Assembly: GCA_002696035.1 (NCBI GenBank)
Contig: NZQV01000004.1
Span: 52,808 to 116,807, forward strand
Direction of reading: 5' to 3'
DNA: 64,000 nucleotides
Source of the DNA: Balneola sp.
Lineage (GTDB): Bacteria; Bacteroidota; Rhodothermia; Balneolales; Balneolaceae
Position numbers and translations under genes: made by a program. The notes under the pieces were generated by a model that was not told the origin of the DNA, ran no database searches, and was given only the letters and a program-made list of their open reading frames with translations. Below, piece by piece: positions 36,803 through 46,610 of the stretch (the first letter of the stretch is position 1; the number at the start of each line of letters is the position of its first letter).

Positions 36803-38049
36803 GCCGTCTGTATTTAATTCCTTCTACTTTGGTTATATTTTTACTCCTTTTACCATCCATTACGTTAGCAGAAGCACGCACCTATCCCCCCACGGCGAAT
36901 TTAGCGAGTCCTTACAATGGAGATAGTTTTTATGAGGGGCAAGTTGCTTTCTTATACGCCTATGGTAGCACGGGTAATGGTAGTTCCATCACTCAGTATC
37001 GATGGCGAATGAGACCAACTGGTGGGTCATGGACGAATATATCGTGGAGTTATAGTGATTACTATTCCTTTCCCAGTCTTGCGCCCGGTCAACGACGCCA
37101 AACGTATGAGTTGGAATTGACGGTATGGAATAGCTATGGAAGTGACAGCGAATCCATACAGGTAACGGTAGTACGGGATTATGAAAGTTACTATTACTTA
37201 AAAGATCATTTGGGTACCGTTCGTACTACTATAAACGATCAGGGTAATGTAGTTGGCTATGATGATTACTACCCGTTCGGGCTAGCTATGCCTGGAAGAT
37301 CTTCCAACTCCGGCAATCCGAATGATACTTACAAGTTTACCGGGCATGAAAGAGATGACGAGGCGAATCTTACCTTAGATTACATGATAGCACGGAATTA
37401 TGACCCGATTATTGGGCGGTTCTTGCAGATCGATCCAATATTACATGAACAAAGTCCTTTGGAGCTTTTAGAAATGGAACCAAGATTACTTTCAAACTCT
37501 TCCTACAGTTATGTGTTTGGTAACCCTTTACGATTGATAGATCCAGATGGGAGGTGTCCAGAACCCGCTGATAAAGAAGGGACTGTTTGCGTTGCATTAT
37601 TTATCCAAGCGGAAAATGCTCTTGGGCTTAAAGGAGATAATCGAGATTTTTCTTCATCTTCTGATCCAGAAAAATCAAGAATATTTCTACACATAGATGT
37701 TGAAAACCAGAGCTTCACACCTACAGCAAATCCAACGTGTACCACAGGTGGAGAATGTAAAGATCCATTATCTACAAATGTAATTGATGTGGCGTTTGGT
37801 GAAGATGGAGAATTTACTGTTTCGTTTAGCGCGAAAAATTCTGTCCTTCCAGGACCTGCTATTGATGGAGAAATCAATTTCACACCCGATGGAAAAGGAG
37901 GATTTAATACCTTAGGTAACAGAGATGCTTTTCCGTCAGCAGAAGCATATTTTTGGAAGGGCGGTAAACCAACGACTCTGTTCCAGCGTACGGAAAAAAC
38001 ACCTTTCCATCTGATACCCTTATGGATTAATGATAAATGGAAAAAATGA
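36799..38049 (+). CDS. RHS tip protein C: Ig-like domain, RHS core, unassigned toxin end
   Basis: The protein has 416 residues. Residues 1-253 (signal peptide, Ig-like domain, RHS core to PLRLIDPDGRCP) match tips A and B with some divergence in the Ig domain. The C-terminal 160 residues are unrelated to the other tips: a polar beta-rich part with SFTPTANPTC..., then DAFPSAEAYFWKGGKPTTLFQRTEKTPFHL near the end. I do not know this domain; it could be a toxin or a processing module. It overlaps the next gene by 13 bases. Confidence 0.82.
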   Translation: MSRLYLIPSTLVIFLLLLPSITLAEARTYPPTANLASPYNGDSFYEGQVAFLYAYGSTGNGSSITQYRWRMRPTGGSWTNISWSYSDYYSFPSLAPGQRRQTYELELTVWNSYGSDSESIQVTVVRDYESYYYLKDHLGTVRTTINDQGNVVGYDDYYPFGLAMPGRSSNSGNPNDTYKFTGHERDDEANLTLDYMIARNYDPIIGRFLQIDPILHEQSPLELLEMEPRLLSNSSYSYVFGNPLRLIDPDGRCPEPADKEGTVCVALFIQAENALGLKGDNRDFSSSSDPEKSRIFLHIDVENQSFTPTANPTCTTGGECKDPLSTNVIDVAFGEDGEFTVSFSAKNSVLPGPAIDGEINFTPDGKGGFNTLGNRDAFPSAEAYFWKGGKPTTLFQRTEKTPFHLIPLWINDKWKK

Positions 38050-38462
38050 GAAGAATAGTGTGGATTAAAGTTTTAAAGAACTTGGTGCTACTTGCATTAG
38101 TGGTATTACCGATATTCTTTGTATTCGTTTGGATACAATCACTTTTGCAGCAAGCCACTGGAGCTACCGAAATCGCCTATGTTATGGAAACGGGTGGAGT
38201 GTATTATCTTAGTAATGTGATCCCAGTTTTAGTGGGTGGATTGATTCACCAATTACTACTAACGTTTCTTCCAAGAGAATTGGAAAGTACAAAATATAGG
38301 ATAGTAGCATTCTTTTTAACGTTGATTATTCCTATGGTCGTTTGGCTTTTATGGGGAGGTCCGGTAAAAAGTTTTTTGCTTTTTGCAGTACCAATGATTT
38401 TAGCATTGGGTGTATATGCACTTCTGATTCGAATACCGGTTAAATATTCACCATCCGAATAA
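38037..38462 (+). CDS. Four-helix membrane protein, candidate immunity for tip C
   Basis: The protein has 141 residues with four hydrophobic segments (about 10-32, 55-75, 85-105 and 110-130). It overlaps tip C by 13 bases, the position of immunity genes. Membrane immunity proteins commonly protect against toxins that attack or cross the inner membrane. No family name is recognised. Confidence 0.6.
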   Translation: MEKMRRIVWIKVLKNLVLLALVVLPIFFVFVWIQSLLQQATGATEIAYVMETGGVYYLSNVIPVLVGGLIHQLLLTFLPRELESTKYRIVAFFLTLIIPMVVWLLWGGPVKSFLLFAVPMILALGVYALLIRIPVKYSPSE

Positions 38463-38486
38463 CAGGCAAAATAAAGTATAATTAGC

Positions 38487-38690
38487 TTATTGAATCGCCT
38501 TAAACTTGGCGGCTTTAATAAGATTGTCGAGAGTGTAGAAAACATGTTCTCTGTCCTGTTCGGGCAGGTTTTGTATATCCTCTAAGCGTTGTAGCGTTTG
38601 CTTGTCCAATACTTTTAAATCCCGGTCGCCCACCAGGTAATCCAGGGAAACCTCCAGGGCATCGGCCAGTTTTTTAGTCGTGTCTGTCAG
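38487..38690 (-). pseudogene. XRE-type regulator relic (C-terminal half)
   Basis: The minus strand reads TTKKLADALEVSLDYLVGDRD, then KQTLQRLEDIQNLPEQDREH and FYTLDNLIKAAKFKAIQ and a stop. This is the C-terminal part of an XRE transcription regulator. The first helix-turn-helix residues are missing, and the frame breaks exactly where the duplicated prepilin peptidase scrap starts. Confidence 0.8.
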
Positions 38691-39044
38691 CTTCCCATAT
38701 AGTTATAGGATACTTATTGGCAGAAATTTCTGGTCTGTTGAACTATTTATTATCGTTAACTCTATAGATTAAATACTGTTATTTGTAAAAATAATTTGCA
38801 TGTAACCTTTTCTGGTGGTATCTAGAAAAAAATAATTTTAGGGGACAGCATTAAGGCAGTGATTGAAGAAATAAACTTTAACGTTTAACAATTTATTGCC
38901 ATGCTTACTACAATCTTAATTAAGTCTTTTCTCCACATTTCGTGCGACATACATTCCCTATTTTCAAGTCCATATGTCGTGAAGATCCTGCCTTCCACTA
39001 TTAAGCTATAAAGAAAATTATACTATCAACAAAATTTTGTGAAG
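38691..39044 (+). repeat. Duplicated scrap of prepilin peptidase 3' end and RHS leader
   Basis: From 38,695 the sequence atagttataggatacttatt matches 24,652-24,671, the end of the prepilin peptidase gene. It continues in diverged form past the stop, and the leader gggacagcattaaggcagtg (38,842 on) matches 24,792 on. This shows that the second RHS operon arose by duplication of the first operon together with its upstream DNA. No gene lies here before the ATG at 39,045. Confidence 0.8.
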
Positions 39045-41396
39045 ATGAAATTAAAGAACTGCATTCTAAATAAAGTCAATTTGAGCGTTATAATATTAAT
39101 TTTCCTTGGAACTTCTTCATTGACGTGTTTAGCTCAAGGTGATGACGGTTTAGTTTCAATTTCTTCTTTTAATGTTGCTTTTCCATCACCTAATGTAGCT
39201 TCATTACAGAAATTTTCTGATATACCTATGAATTATGCTTCCGGTATTCCAAATATCTCAATTCCATTACATCAAGCTCAAGGAATTAAGCTTGAATTGC
39301 CTATATCAATCTCTTATAACGCTTCTGGAATTAAAGTTGATGAGCGTACAGGATTAATTGGTCTAGGTTGGGCGTTGAATGCAGGTGGAGTCATTTCTCG
39401 CACTATGTATGGGTTGCCTGATGATGATCCTGATGGGTACTATTATAATGGGGAAGATGTCTACAAGTATGTTAATGAGTATTACACATTTAGTGGTAGA
39501 GAACATTTTGAGCAATTAGTAATAGAAGGATATCAAGACTCTAGGCCGGATGTTTTCAACATCAATATGCCAGGGATTAACATTAAATTTATGTTTGATA
39601 AGGATGGAAATGTATTGCAAATGCCTTATTCAAATCTAATAGTGGAACCTGCGTTTTCCAACGGGAAGATAGTAGAATGGGTAGTTAAAGATGAATCTGG
39701 AATTACCTACACTTTTGATGTAGCAGAAACTTCAACTGTAAGTACCATAAATAGATCCGGTACGATGGGTGGGATGGCTAGTTCTCATTCTTATGTATCG
39801 AGTTGGTATCTATCCGAAATTAAGAATTATACTGGTGAAATAATTACTTTAGACTATACGTCAACCGGGTCAGATGTTTACACAACAAATTCTCATTATC
39901 GGACTAATTATTATCATGCTTCAGGAGGTTCTTGTGAGGCTCAGACCATGCAATTTGATACTAAATGGAGTACTAAAAACACAACAGATACTAAGTTTTT
40001 AAATGCCATTACAACAGCACAAGAAAAAATTATTTTCAATAGAACAAGCTTGGGTTATGCAAATGATAACCAGAGTTTAAATAGCATTGTAATCAAAAAT
40101 AAAGATGATGCTACGAAAAGAACGGTCAGTTTTGGGTATGAAAATCAAGGGGTTCAACGAAGACTATTAGATAGTGTAACTATTAGCGGTCCCGCTCAAA
40201 CAGAAAACCATATTCATGCATTTGATTATTATGACTATTCTGCTTCATCTGGAATTGATTATACTTCTGATAATAAGGATTACTGGGGATACTACAATGG
40301 AGCATTAAATAATGACGCTACCTCAACCATGGTTCCTGAAATACCTAATCCCTTTTTATCGGGAGTGATATCTGGTGATGACCGAGAGCCAGACAATTCC
40401 GCAAATTCTATGTATGCTCGGGAAGGTTCATTAAAGAAAATAGTATATCCTACTGGTGGTTATGCCAAATTTGCCTATGAACCAAATATCTATTCGTTAA
40501 ACTCTTTTGCTGGAGGTATAAGGATAGATAGTGTAATTATACACGACGGAATGAATCATCAAAATGACCTGGTAAAAACATATGAATATCCATCATATAG
40601 CGGATATTATCTAAATGGCCAGCTTGAAACCCACGACATACTAATCTCTGGAAATGATGATGCGGTTCCTCAAGGATGTCATGCAGTTATACGTTGGTCC
40701 ACACCAAAGACAGCGGTAGGTCCTTCTGTTGGTTATAGTAATGTAATAGAGAATATTATTTCCTTAAGTGGAAATAGTGGGTACAATCATTATCACCTAA
40801 ATACAGCAGGTAATTTAAATTCATGGAAGAGAGGAAAAATTCTAAGCAAAATGACAGGGGATTCCAATGGTGATACTTTACAAAAAGTTACAAATAGCTA
40901 TAATTTTGAAGCAGTACTACTTGGAGAAACAGAAGGTGTTGAACTTAAAATAGAACAGATAATAAATAATACAGTTGATACTACTTTTACGAATACTACA
41001 TACGTTTATAATTCATACTGGATGAAGCAGGTTGAAACCGTAACGAAAACCTATGATCAACAGGCTCAAAATTTTATTGAAACGACAAAAACTTTCTTTT
41101 ATAACGATAATGCTGATGCCAAGCAACTCAGTAGTATAATTGAAACAAATTCAGATGGGCAGGAAAGGCAGACAGAGTACAAATATGCCCATGAAATATA
41201 TAATAGTCCTGGAGAGATGAAAGAACGGAATATGCTCACCCAACCCTATTCAGTGACGGTTAAAGCTGGATCAGATACTACAAAAAGTTGGACACTATGG
41301 AAAGACTGGGGTAGTGGACAATGGCTGCCTTGTGGCGTGTGGGTATGGGATGGAGAGGGTACTCTTCTGCCACCAGCAAATTGTTCATCAAATTAA
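39045..41396 (+). CDS. Exported RHS-operon shell protein, N-terminal part (paralogue 2)
   Basis: The protein has 783 residues and is the shorter paralogue of the protein at 24,850. A signal peptide ends near 30 (TSSLTCLAQG). It shares the SpvB/TcB-like start (FSDIPMNYASGIPNISIPL, GLGWALNAGGVISRTMYG) and the C-terminal end (KYAHEIYNSPGEMKERNMLTQPYSV, WKDWGSGQWLPCG, NCSSN). The middle is diverged and about 185 residues shorter. The ATG at 39,045 was chosen over a GTG two codons earlier. The next gene begins 13 bases later. Confidence 0.85.
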   Translation: MKLKNCILNKVNLSVIILIFLGTSSLTCLAQGDDGLVSISSFNVAFPSPNVASLQKFSDIPMNYASGIPNISIPLHQAQGIKLELPISISYNASGIKVDERTGLIGLGWALNAGGVISRTMYGLPDDDPDGYYYNGEDVYKYVNEYYTFSGREHFEQLVIEGYQDSRPDVFNINMPGINIKFMFDKDGNVLQMPYSNLIVEPAFSNGKIVEWVVKDESGITYTFDVAETSTVSTINRSGTMGGMASSHSYVSSWYLSEIKNYTGEIITLDYTSTGSDVYTTNSHYRTNYYHASGGSCEAQTMQFDTKWSTKNTTDTKFLNAITTAQEKIIFNRTSLGYANDNQSLNSIVIKNKDDATKRTVSFGYENQGVQRRLLDSVTISGPAQTENHIHAFDYYDYSASSGIDYTSDNKDYWGYYNGALNNDATSTMVPEIPNPFLSGVISGDDREPDNSANSMYAREGSLKKIVYPTGGYAKFAYEPNIYSLNSFAGGIRIDSVIIHDGMNHQNDLVKTYEYPSYSGYYLNGQLETHDILISGNDDAVPQGCHAVIRWSTPKTAVGPSVGYSNVIENIISLSGNSGYNHYHLNTAGNLNSWKRGKILSKMTGDSNGDTLQKVTNSYNFEAVLLGETEGVELKIEQIINNTVDTTFTNTTYVYNSYWMKQVETVTKTYDQQAQNFIETTKTFFYNDNADAKQLSSIIETNSDGQERQTEYKYAHEIYNSPGEMKERNMLTQPYSVTVKAGSDTTKSWTLWKDWGSGQWLPCGVWVWDGEGTLLPPANCSSN

Positions 41397-41409
41397 GAGG
41401 GCTGTAATC

Positions 41410-44400
41410 ATGAAAAGTATATTTAAAATTAAAATTGTAGTAAAATATTCAGTATTGATTGCCGGGCTTATTTGTATTTCTGCGGATAGCTACGGCCAGA
41501 TAAATCAAGTCAAATATCTGGCCTATGACAGTTACGGAAACCCGGTAAAAATACAGGACGCAAACAGCAACGTAACCAAGTATTATTTTGGCAGCAATAC
41601 TAGCCCTTTCAGTCAGGATGGTATGAATGGAACAAATGGAATATATCTGACAGGAATTGTTAAATTGACGGGCGATGGGGATAGCCTAACGGTATTAGCT
41701 AAGTACAACAATCTGGGGTTACTTACCGAACTTTTTGATGAGAATGATCAAAAATCATCATATAGCTATGATGATTTTGGCAGGCTTGAAGAGGTGCGAA
41801 ATAGTGCAGGACAGCTGGTGGAAGACTACCAGTATGAGATTGGGTATACCGGTGGGACCTACACGGAGTTGAATTCCAATTACATCCGTACGGGCAGGTA
41901 TGATGGAAGCAGTACCCGGGAGTCAGTAGAGTATATGGACGGGCTGGGCCGGTTAATTCAAACTCAACAGAAAGAGGGTTTGGATAAAATAATATCTGCT
42001 ATAGAATATGACAGCCAGGGCAGGGAATGGAAAACATGGAAACCCTCCCGGGAATCCGGGCAAATCAGCTATGTAGAGTCCTTTGATCAAAATATTTCTA
42101 CCTATTACTATCATAACTATCCTTATATGGAGCATGTTTATGAGCAAAGCCCATTAGGTCGTATTTCGAAAACCATCCCCGAAGGCGGAGAAAGTGAAAG
42201 TGGGGCAATAGTGCATTCATACGGAATCGGAAGTGGTAGTCTCAGTGATTATATGTACAAAGAAGTAACCAATGAAGAAGGAACCATAAGCCGCACCTAT
42301 ACCGACGGCTGGGGACGTGACGTTTTTACCCATAACGATATAGGCGGTGAAAATGCCCGAACCGAATTCATTTATGATGAGCAGGATCAGCTCAGGGAAG
42401 TTCGTCATCCCAATTACTTCAATGTTCCTCAAGGAGGCGGAGCCCCTGAAGACTGGGTGTCTACCTATGACTATGACCAGAGGGGACTGCTAACTAAAAC
42501 CGAGACGCCGGATGCAGGGATTGTGCAATTCAAATACGATAAGGCAGGAAATCTTCGATTTAGTCAGGATGCTCGTCAGGCAAAACATGGAATAGTAGCT
42601 TATACAACGTATGATTTTGACAACCGTCCATTGATTAGTGGGGAAGCAGCGTATTCTTTTGGCAACTTAAATGGGTTTAATAGTTATGGATTTGAGCTCA
42701 GCACCGCTAATTGGTTGAATATAAATGCGTATGACGAAAAACCATCCACAACCTCTTATCCCTGGAACTTGTTTTCTGCAAAAATTAATGCAGCGGTAAT
42801 GGATAGCCTGAAAGGAAAATTAGCGGCCAGCGCCGTCAAATCGGATAGTATATGGCAGGTAACACTCTATGATTACCACCGGGAAGGTTGGGTAAAAACC
42901 AAATACGTATATACCGAAGGGGAAAGCAGCCTGGATACCAAGTTCATCTATGAGTATAACCGGTTAGGAGAACTTGTATTTAAAAAGACAGAAGTTGAAG
43001 GAGATACCTTGTCTCACTTCTATGAATATGATCTGACTGGAAACCTTAAGCAGGTTCATGCAGGATCCTCATCTGGCCAGCCGGATGTTCAGTATTCTTA
43101 TGACCCCACAGGACAAATGAATTCCAAACAATTTAAAGGATTAGATGCAACGCAGTTCCAATACACTATTCGTGGATGGATGGAAGAAATTGGAGATAAT
43201 ACCCTTCCCTTTTCCGCAGAGTATGAATATTTAAAAGATGGCAATATTGAAACCGCTGATTACCGCAACCAGCAAATATCTACAACCCCCTATGAATACC
43301 AATATGGGTATGATGGACTAAGCCGGCTGACGGACGCTGCTGTGGTTAATGGTTCTGGAGTTGTTCAAAGCCACAGGGAGCGATCTACTTATAAGGACAC
43401 GCAGGGTAACCGCCGATTTCTGTATCGCTCGGATAATTCAAATCAGGAAATTGACAACTTAAGTTACCACTACCTGCCCGGCACGAATAAAATTACCCGG
43501 GTTGATCATATTGGAAATAATAATACAGAAGGATATGATGATAGAAACGATGTGATTGACAGTTGGGGATATGATCTTGATGTGATTATTAGTCAGGTGC
43601 ATTATAATTCAGAATACGATGATGATAATTATGGGGCAGGGGAATTCATTGTGGCCAAAAATATTTCTGGTGAAACCATCAACCTGAAAGACTGGCAACT
43701 GGAAGATTTAGCGAACACCGACCAGACATATAAAGTACTGGATGACTTTTATGTACAGCATAATCAGAGTGTGGTCTTTGCCAATAATCAAGACACCGAA
43801 TACAGCGAAAATTATGGGTACGCCTATGATTTTGATTTGCGCGATAACACCGGGCAAACCGGGCTGGTATTACGACTAAAAAATGATTCAGGGAACGACA
43901 ATGTATTAGCGTTAAGAAATCCTGCGGGGAATCTTGTCGATTATGTTAGCTGGGGCGGGAACTTCTATGGAGGTTACACCTGGAACGTTAATCAAGGCTC
44001 CAATGAAAACGTAGCCATACACCGCGAGGAGATCTCCTGTGATCCGGATTGTTCAAAACCGTCGGATTGGACGGTTGTCGCGCGGGATCCTTATGTTCAG
44101 AAGGTCTATGCTTCCTCCACCGGGCTTGAGATAATTATAAGCCAGGTGCATTACGATTCTGAACACGACGGGAACTACGGGGCGGCCGAATACATCGAAC
44201 TGAAGAATATTTCCGGGGAAACCATTAACCTGCAAAATTGGCAACTCGAAGACCTAAGCAACCCGGCTCAAAAATATAAAGTCCTGGGTGGGTTTGATGT
44301 AGAACCGGGGCAGCGAGTGGTGTTTGCCAACGACCAGCACGGGCTGTATAGCGAGCACTATCGCTATGGGTATGATTTTAACCTGCGCGATAACTCCGGG

Positions 44401-45873
44401 CAAGGAGCACTGGTGTTACGCATGTCCAATGACTATGGTAATGTTAATGAAATTGCCCTTCGCAACCCCTCGGGAACTATTGTGGATTACGTAAGCTGGG
44501 GTGGAAATACGCACGACGGCTATACCTGGAATACCAACCAAGAAGGGGATGAAACCGTAGCCCTGCACCGCAGCCAGGTAAATTGCACCCCGGACTGCTC
44601 CAAACCCGCCGACTGGACCGTAGCTCCACGCGCCCCCTACGGACAAGACTTTTACTACGACGAAAACGGCAACCTCACCATCGATAAAGACAAAGGCCTG
44701 GCGTTGGGCGAACCGCAGGGGCTTCACCTGTACTATAACCACCAAAACCAGCCGGTGCGAGTTGGCAATGACATCACCTATCGTTATAATGCGGCCGGGC
44801 AGCGGTACTACAAAAACTTAGCCGGCACCGAAGAATATTATGTAATGGATGATGACTTAACCATGGGCGTATTTACCAACACCGGAAGCGGCTGGGAGCT
44901 GGAACACTGGAATATTGTGGGCAATGGTGTGGAAGGGCGTGTAGATAACAGCGGCGGCAAGCGCTACTACTACAAAGACCACTTAGGCTCTACCCGGACG
45001 GTGGTAAATGCCACCGGCACCGTATTGCAAGCAACCGATTATTATCCCTTCGGACTCTTCATGGACGGGCGGAGCTACATCTCCGGCACCCCGGCCAAAG
45101 AAGGCTTCACCGGCAAAGAGCGGGACGATGAGACGGGATATGATTATTTTGGCGCCCGCTTCTACCGAGCGGATGCCCCCGGGTTTTTGCAGGTGGATCC
45201 GTTGGCCAATGAGTTTCCTGGGTGGAGTACCTATAATTATACGATGAATAACCCATTAAGATATATTGATCCCACGGGGATGGCCCCCTTACATACAATA
45301 GTTACTGAAAATGAAGATGGTACTTACTCTGTAGTAGGAGGCGATCCAAGCGATGGTGATACTGGTATCTACGTTGGTAGTACAAACGGAGAAAAGATCG
45401 GAGAGTCTTTGACAACGCATTCCTTTTTTGATGCCAACGATAACGCTGTTTTAGGTGCTCAAATAGACTTAAATAATACAGAAGGTCAAGATTTTCTTGA
45501 TAACGAAATCATTGGTGATAACCCAAGTCTAGCAACATATACTCTTACCGATGATGGAGGGGGATACAATGATAAATTGGATTTTAAGAATAGAGGTGTA
45601 GACGAGAGAGGAGTGAACACGAGTGTACAACAACACCGATATAGAGGGGGTGTAACCAAGGATGGAAAGATTGCATCTGCAAGGGATTTTGGTAATGTTG
45701 CTGCTGGTATTGTAGCAGGACGTAATGGAGTCTCAAGTCAGGTATCACGGTTGGCATTTGATATTTATAATGGGGGCAGGGAACCTAAGGTCACCCGTTT
45801 AGCTCAAAATGTTGGACTGAGAATAGGTCATAATCTATTCATCCGAGAATTGAAAATAACGGTACACGATTAA
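41410..45873 (+). CDS. RHS protein with two lamin-tail domains, full core and toxin end (tip D)
   Basis: The protein has 1,487 residues, and its start was taken at 41,410 where a signal peptide begins. It has YD repeats at about 60-720, then two tandem lamin-tail domains (about 725-895 and 907-1075; each with IISQVHY, KNISGETINL, WQLEDL, VDYVSWGG, SKP-DWTV). Further YD sequence and an intact RHS core follow: YYYKDHLGSTRTV near 1185, YYPFGL, FTGKERDDETGYDYFGAR, PLRYIDPTGMAP near 1290. The last 195 residues are a toxin-like end with SARDFGNVAAGIVAGRNGVS and RLAFDIYNGG. Its family is not named here. An RHS core is followed by a candidate immunity lipoprotein. Confidence 0.88.
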   Translation: MKSIFKIKIVVKYSVLIAGLICISADSYGQINQVKYLAYDSYGNPVKIQDANSNVTKYYFGSNTSPFSQDGMNGTNGIYLTGIVKLTGDGDSLTVLAKYNNLGLLTELFDENDQKSSYSYDDFGRLEEVRNSAGQLVEDYQYEIGYTGGTYTELNSNYIRTGRYDGSSTRESVEYMDGLGRLIQTQQKEGLDKIISAIEYDSQGREWKTWKPSRESGQISYVESFDQNISTYYYHNYPYMEHVYEQSPLGRISKTIPEGGESESGAIVHSYGIGSGSLSDYMYKEVTNEEGTISRTYTDGWGRDVFTHNDIGGENARTEFIYDEQDQLREVRHPNYFNVPQGGGAPEDWVSTYDYDQRGLLTKTETPDAGIVQFKYDKAGNLRFSQDARQAKHGIVAYTTYDFDNRPLISGEAAYSFGNLNGFNSYGFELSTANWLNINAYDEKPSTTSYPWNLFSAKINAAVMDSLKGKLAASAVKSDSIWQVTLYDYHREGWVKTKYVYTEGESSLDTKFIYEYNRLGELVFKKTEVEGDTLSHFYEYDLTGNLKQVHAGSSSGQPDVQYSYDPTGQMNSKQFKGLDATQFQYTIRGWMEEIGDNTLPFSAEYEYLKDGNIETADYRNQQISTTPYEYQYGYDGLSRLTDAAVVNGSGVVQSHRERSTYKDTQGNRRFLYRSDNSNQEIDNLSYHYLPGTNKITRVDHIGNNNTEGYDDRNDVIDSWGYDLDVIISQVHYNSEYDDDNYGAGEFIVAKNISGETINLKDWQLEDLANTDQTYKVLDDFYVQHNQSVVFANNQDTEYSENYGYAYDFDLRDNTGQTGLVLRLKNDSGNDNVLALRNPAGNLVDYVSWGGNFYGGYTWNVNQGSNENVAIHREEISCDPDCSKPSDWTVVARDPYVQKVYASSTGLEIIISQVHYDSEHDGNYGAAEYIELKNISGETINLQNWQLEDLSNPAQKYKVLGGFDVEPGQRVVFANDQHGLYSEHYRYGYDFNLRDNSGQGALVLRMSNDYGNVNEIALRNPSGTIVDYVSWGGNTHDGYTWNTNQEGDETVALHRSQVNCTPDCSKPADWTVAPRAPYGQDFYYDENGNLTIDKDKGLALGEPQGLHLYYNHQNQPVRVGNDITYRYNAAGQRYYKNLAGTEEYYVMDDDLTMGVFTNTGSGWELEHWNIVGNGVEGRVDNSGGKRYYYKDHLGSTRTVVNATGTVLQATDYYPFGLFMDGRSYISGTPAKEGFTGKERDDETGYDYFGARFYRADAPGFLQVDPLANEFPGWSTYNYTMNNPLRYIDPTGMAPLHTIVTENEDGTYSVVGGDPSDGDTGIYVGSTNGEKIGESLTTHSFFDANDNAVLGAQIDLNNTEGQDFLDNEIIGDNPSLATYTLTDDGGGYNDKLDFKNRGVDERGVNTSVQQHRYRGGVTKDGKIASARDFGNVAAGIVAGRNGVSSQVSRLAFDIYNGGREPKVTRLAQNVGLRIGHNLFIRELKITVHD

Positions 45874-45888
45874 AAGAGAGAGTTATAT

Positions 45889-46392
45889 ATGAAAAGAAAG
45901 AATAGAGTTTTTGGGCGCGGGACATTATTGGTCTTAATGTTCACTTTGATAAGTTGCTCCCATCGAAAGTATGAGCGAACGGTTTATATAGTCTCCCCTG
46001 ATCGAACACATAGCATTACTATAATTACAAATGATAGCATCAGATATATAATTGATGGTGAGCACGAAAACACTCCTGACTCAAATTATGTTAAATTAAA
46101 TGTTGGGAATGCCCCATCCATAGATGAGGATATATTAATTTGTTGGGACATAGAGGGTTATGAATGGAAATTGGTTCATCAGGCTTTAGACATAATTGAA
46201 AATAAATTGGACACTCTTTCTTTTTATTATGATGCAGAACTGGAAAAAGATGAACGAGGTATTCCTACTGCAAAAAACTATCGTGGTGATAATTGTACTA
46301 CAGTAACCCTCTACTATAATTTAGGAGTGCGTTTAGGATTGGAAAAAGGATATAATATATATCCTGAAGGAAGCGCTATAGTATACAGGTAG
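45889..46392 (+). CDS. Candidate immunity lipoprotein for tip D
   Basis: The protein has 167 residues and a lipoprotein signal with lipobox LISCS near 24. The rest is polar and unrecognised. It begins 15 bases after the RHS gene with a gagag Shine-Dalgarno, in the position of an immunity gene. It is unrelated by eye to the lipoprotein after tip A. Confidence 0.55.
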   Translation: MKRKNRVFGRGTLLVLMFTLISCSHRKYERTVYIVSPDRTHSITIITNDSIRYIIDGEHENTPDSNYVKLNVGNAPSIDEDILICWDIEGYEWKLVHQALDIIENKLDTLSFYYDAELEKDERGIPTAKNYRGDNCTTVTLYYNLGVRLGLEKGYNIYPEGSAIVYR

Positions 46393-46610
46393 CTCAAAAC
46401 TAACCCCAACCTATCCAAAACAATTAGGCAAGCAATTAACTAAAGGCGTTATAAGAAATTAGAGTGTCTTTTTTTATGAGGAAGAAAGCTGTTCCTGCAC
46501 GACTGCCTTAAAGACGAAAAGCTACTTCCACAAGAAATCCATAGTAAATACTTCGCTGTAACGTAGATAGTAAAAAGACAGAAAGCCATCTATTATCAAA
46601 TAGTAATTAC

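Noticed and set aside
46393..46610. A further immunity gene after tip D
   Set aside because: A short readable stretch exists but has no start or ribosome site and is cut by the IS256 relic.
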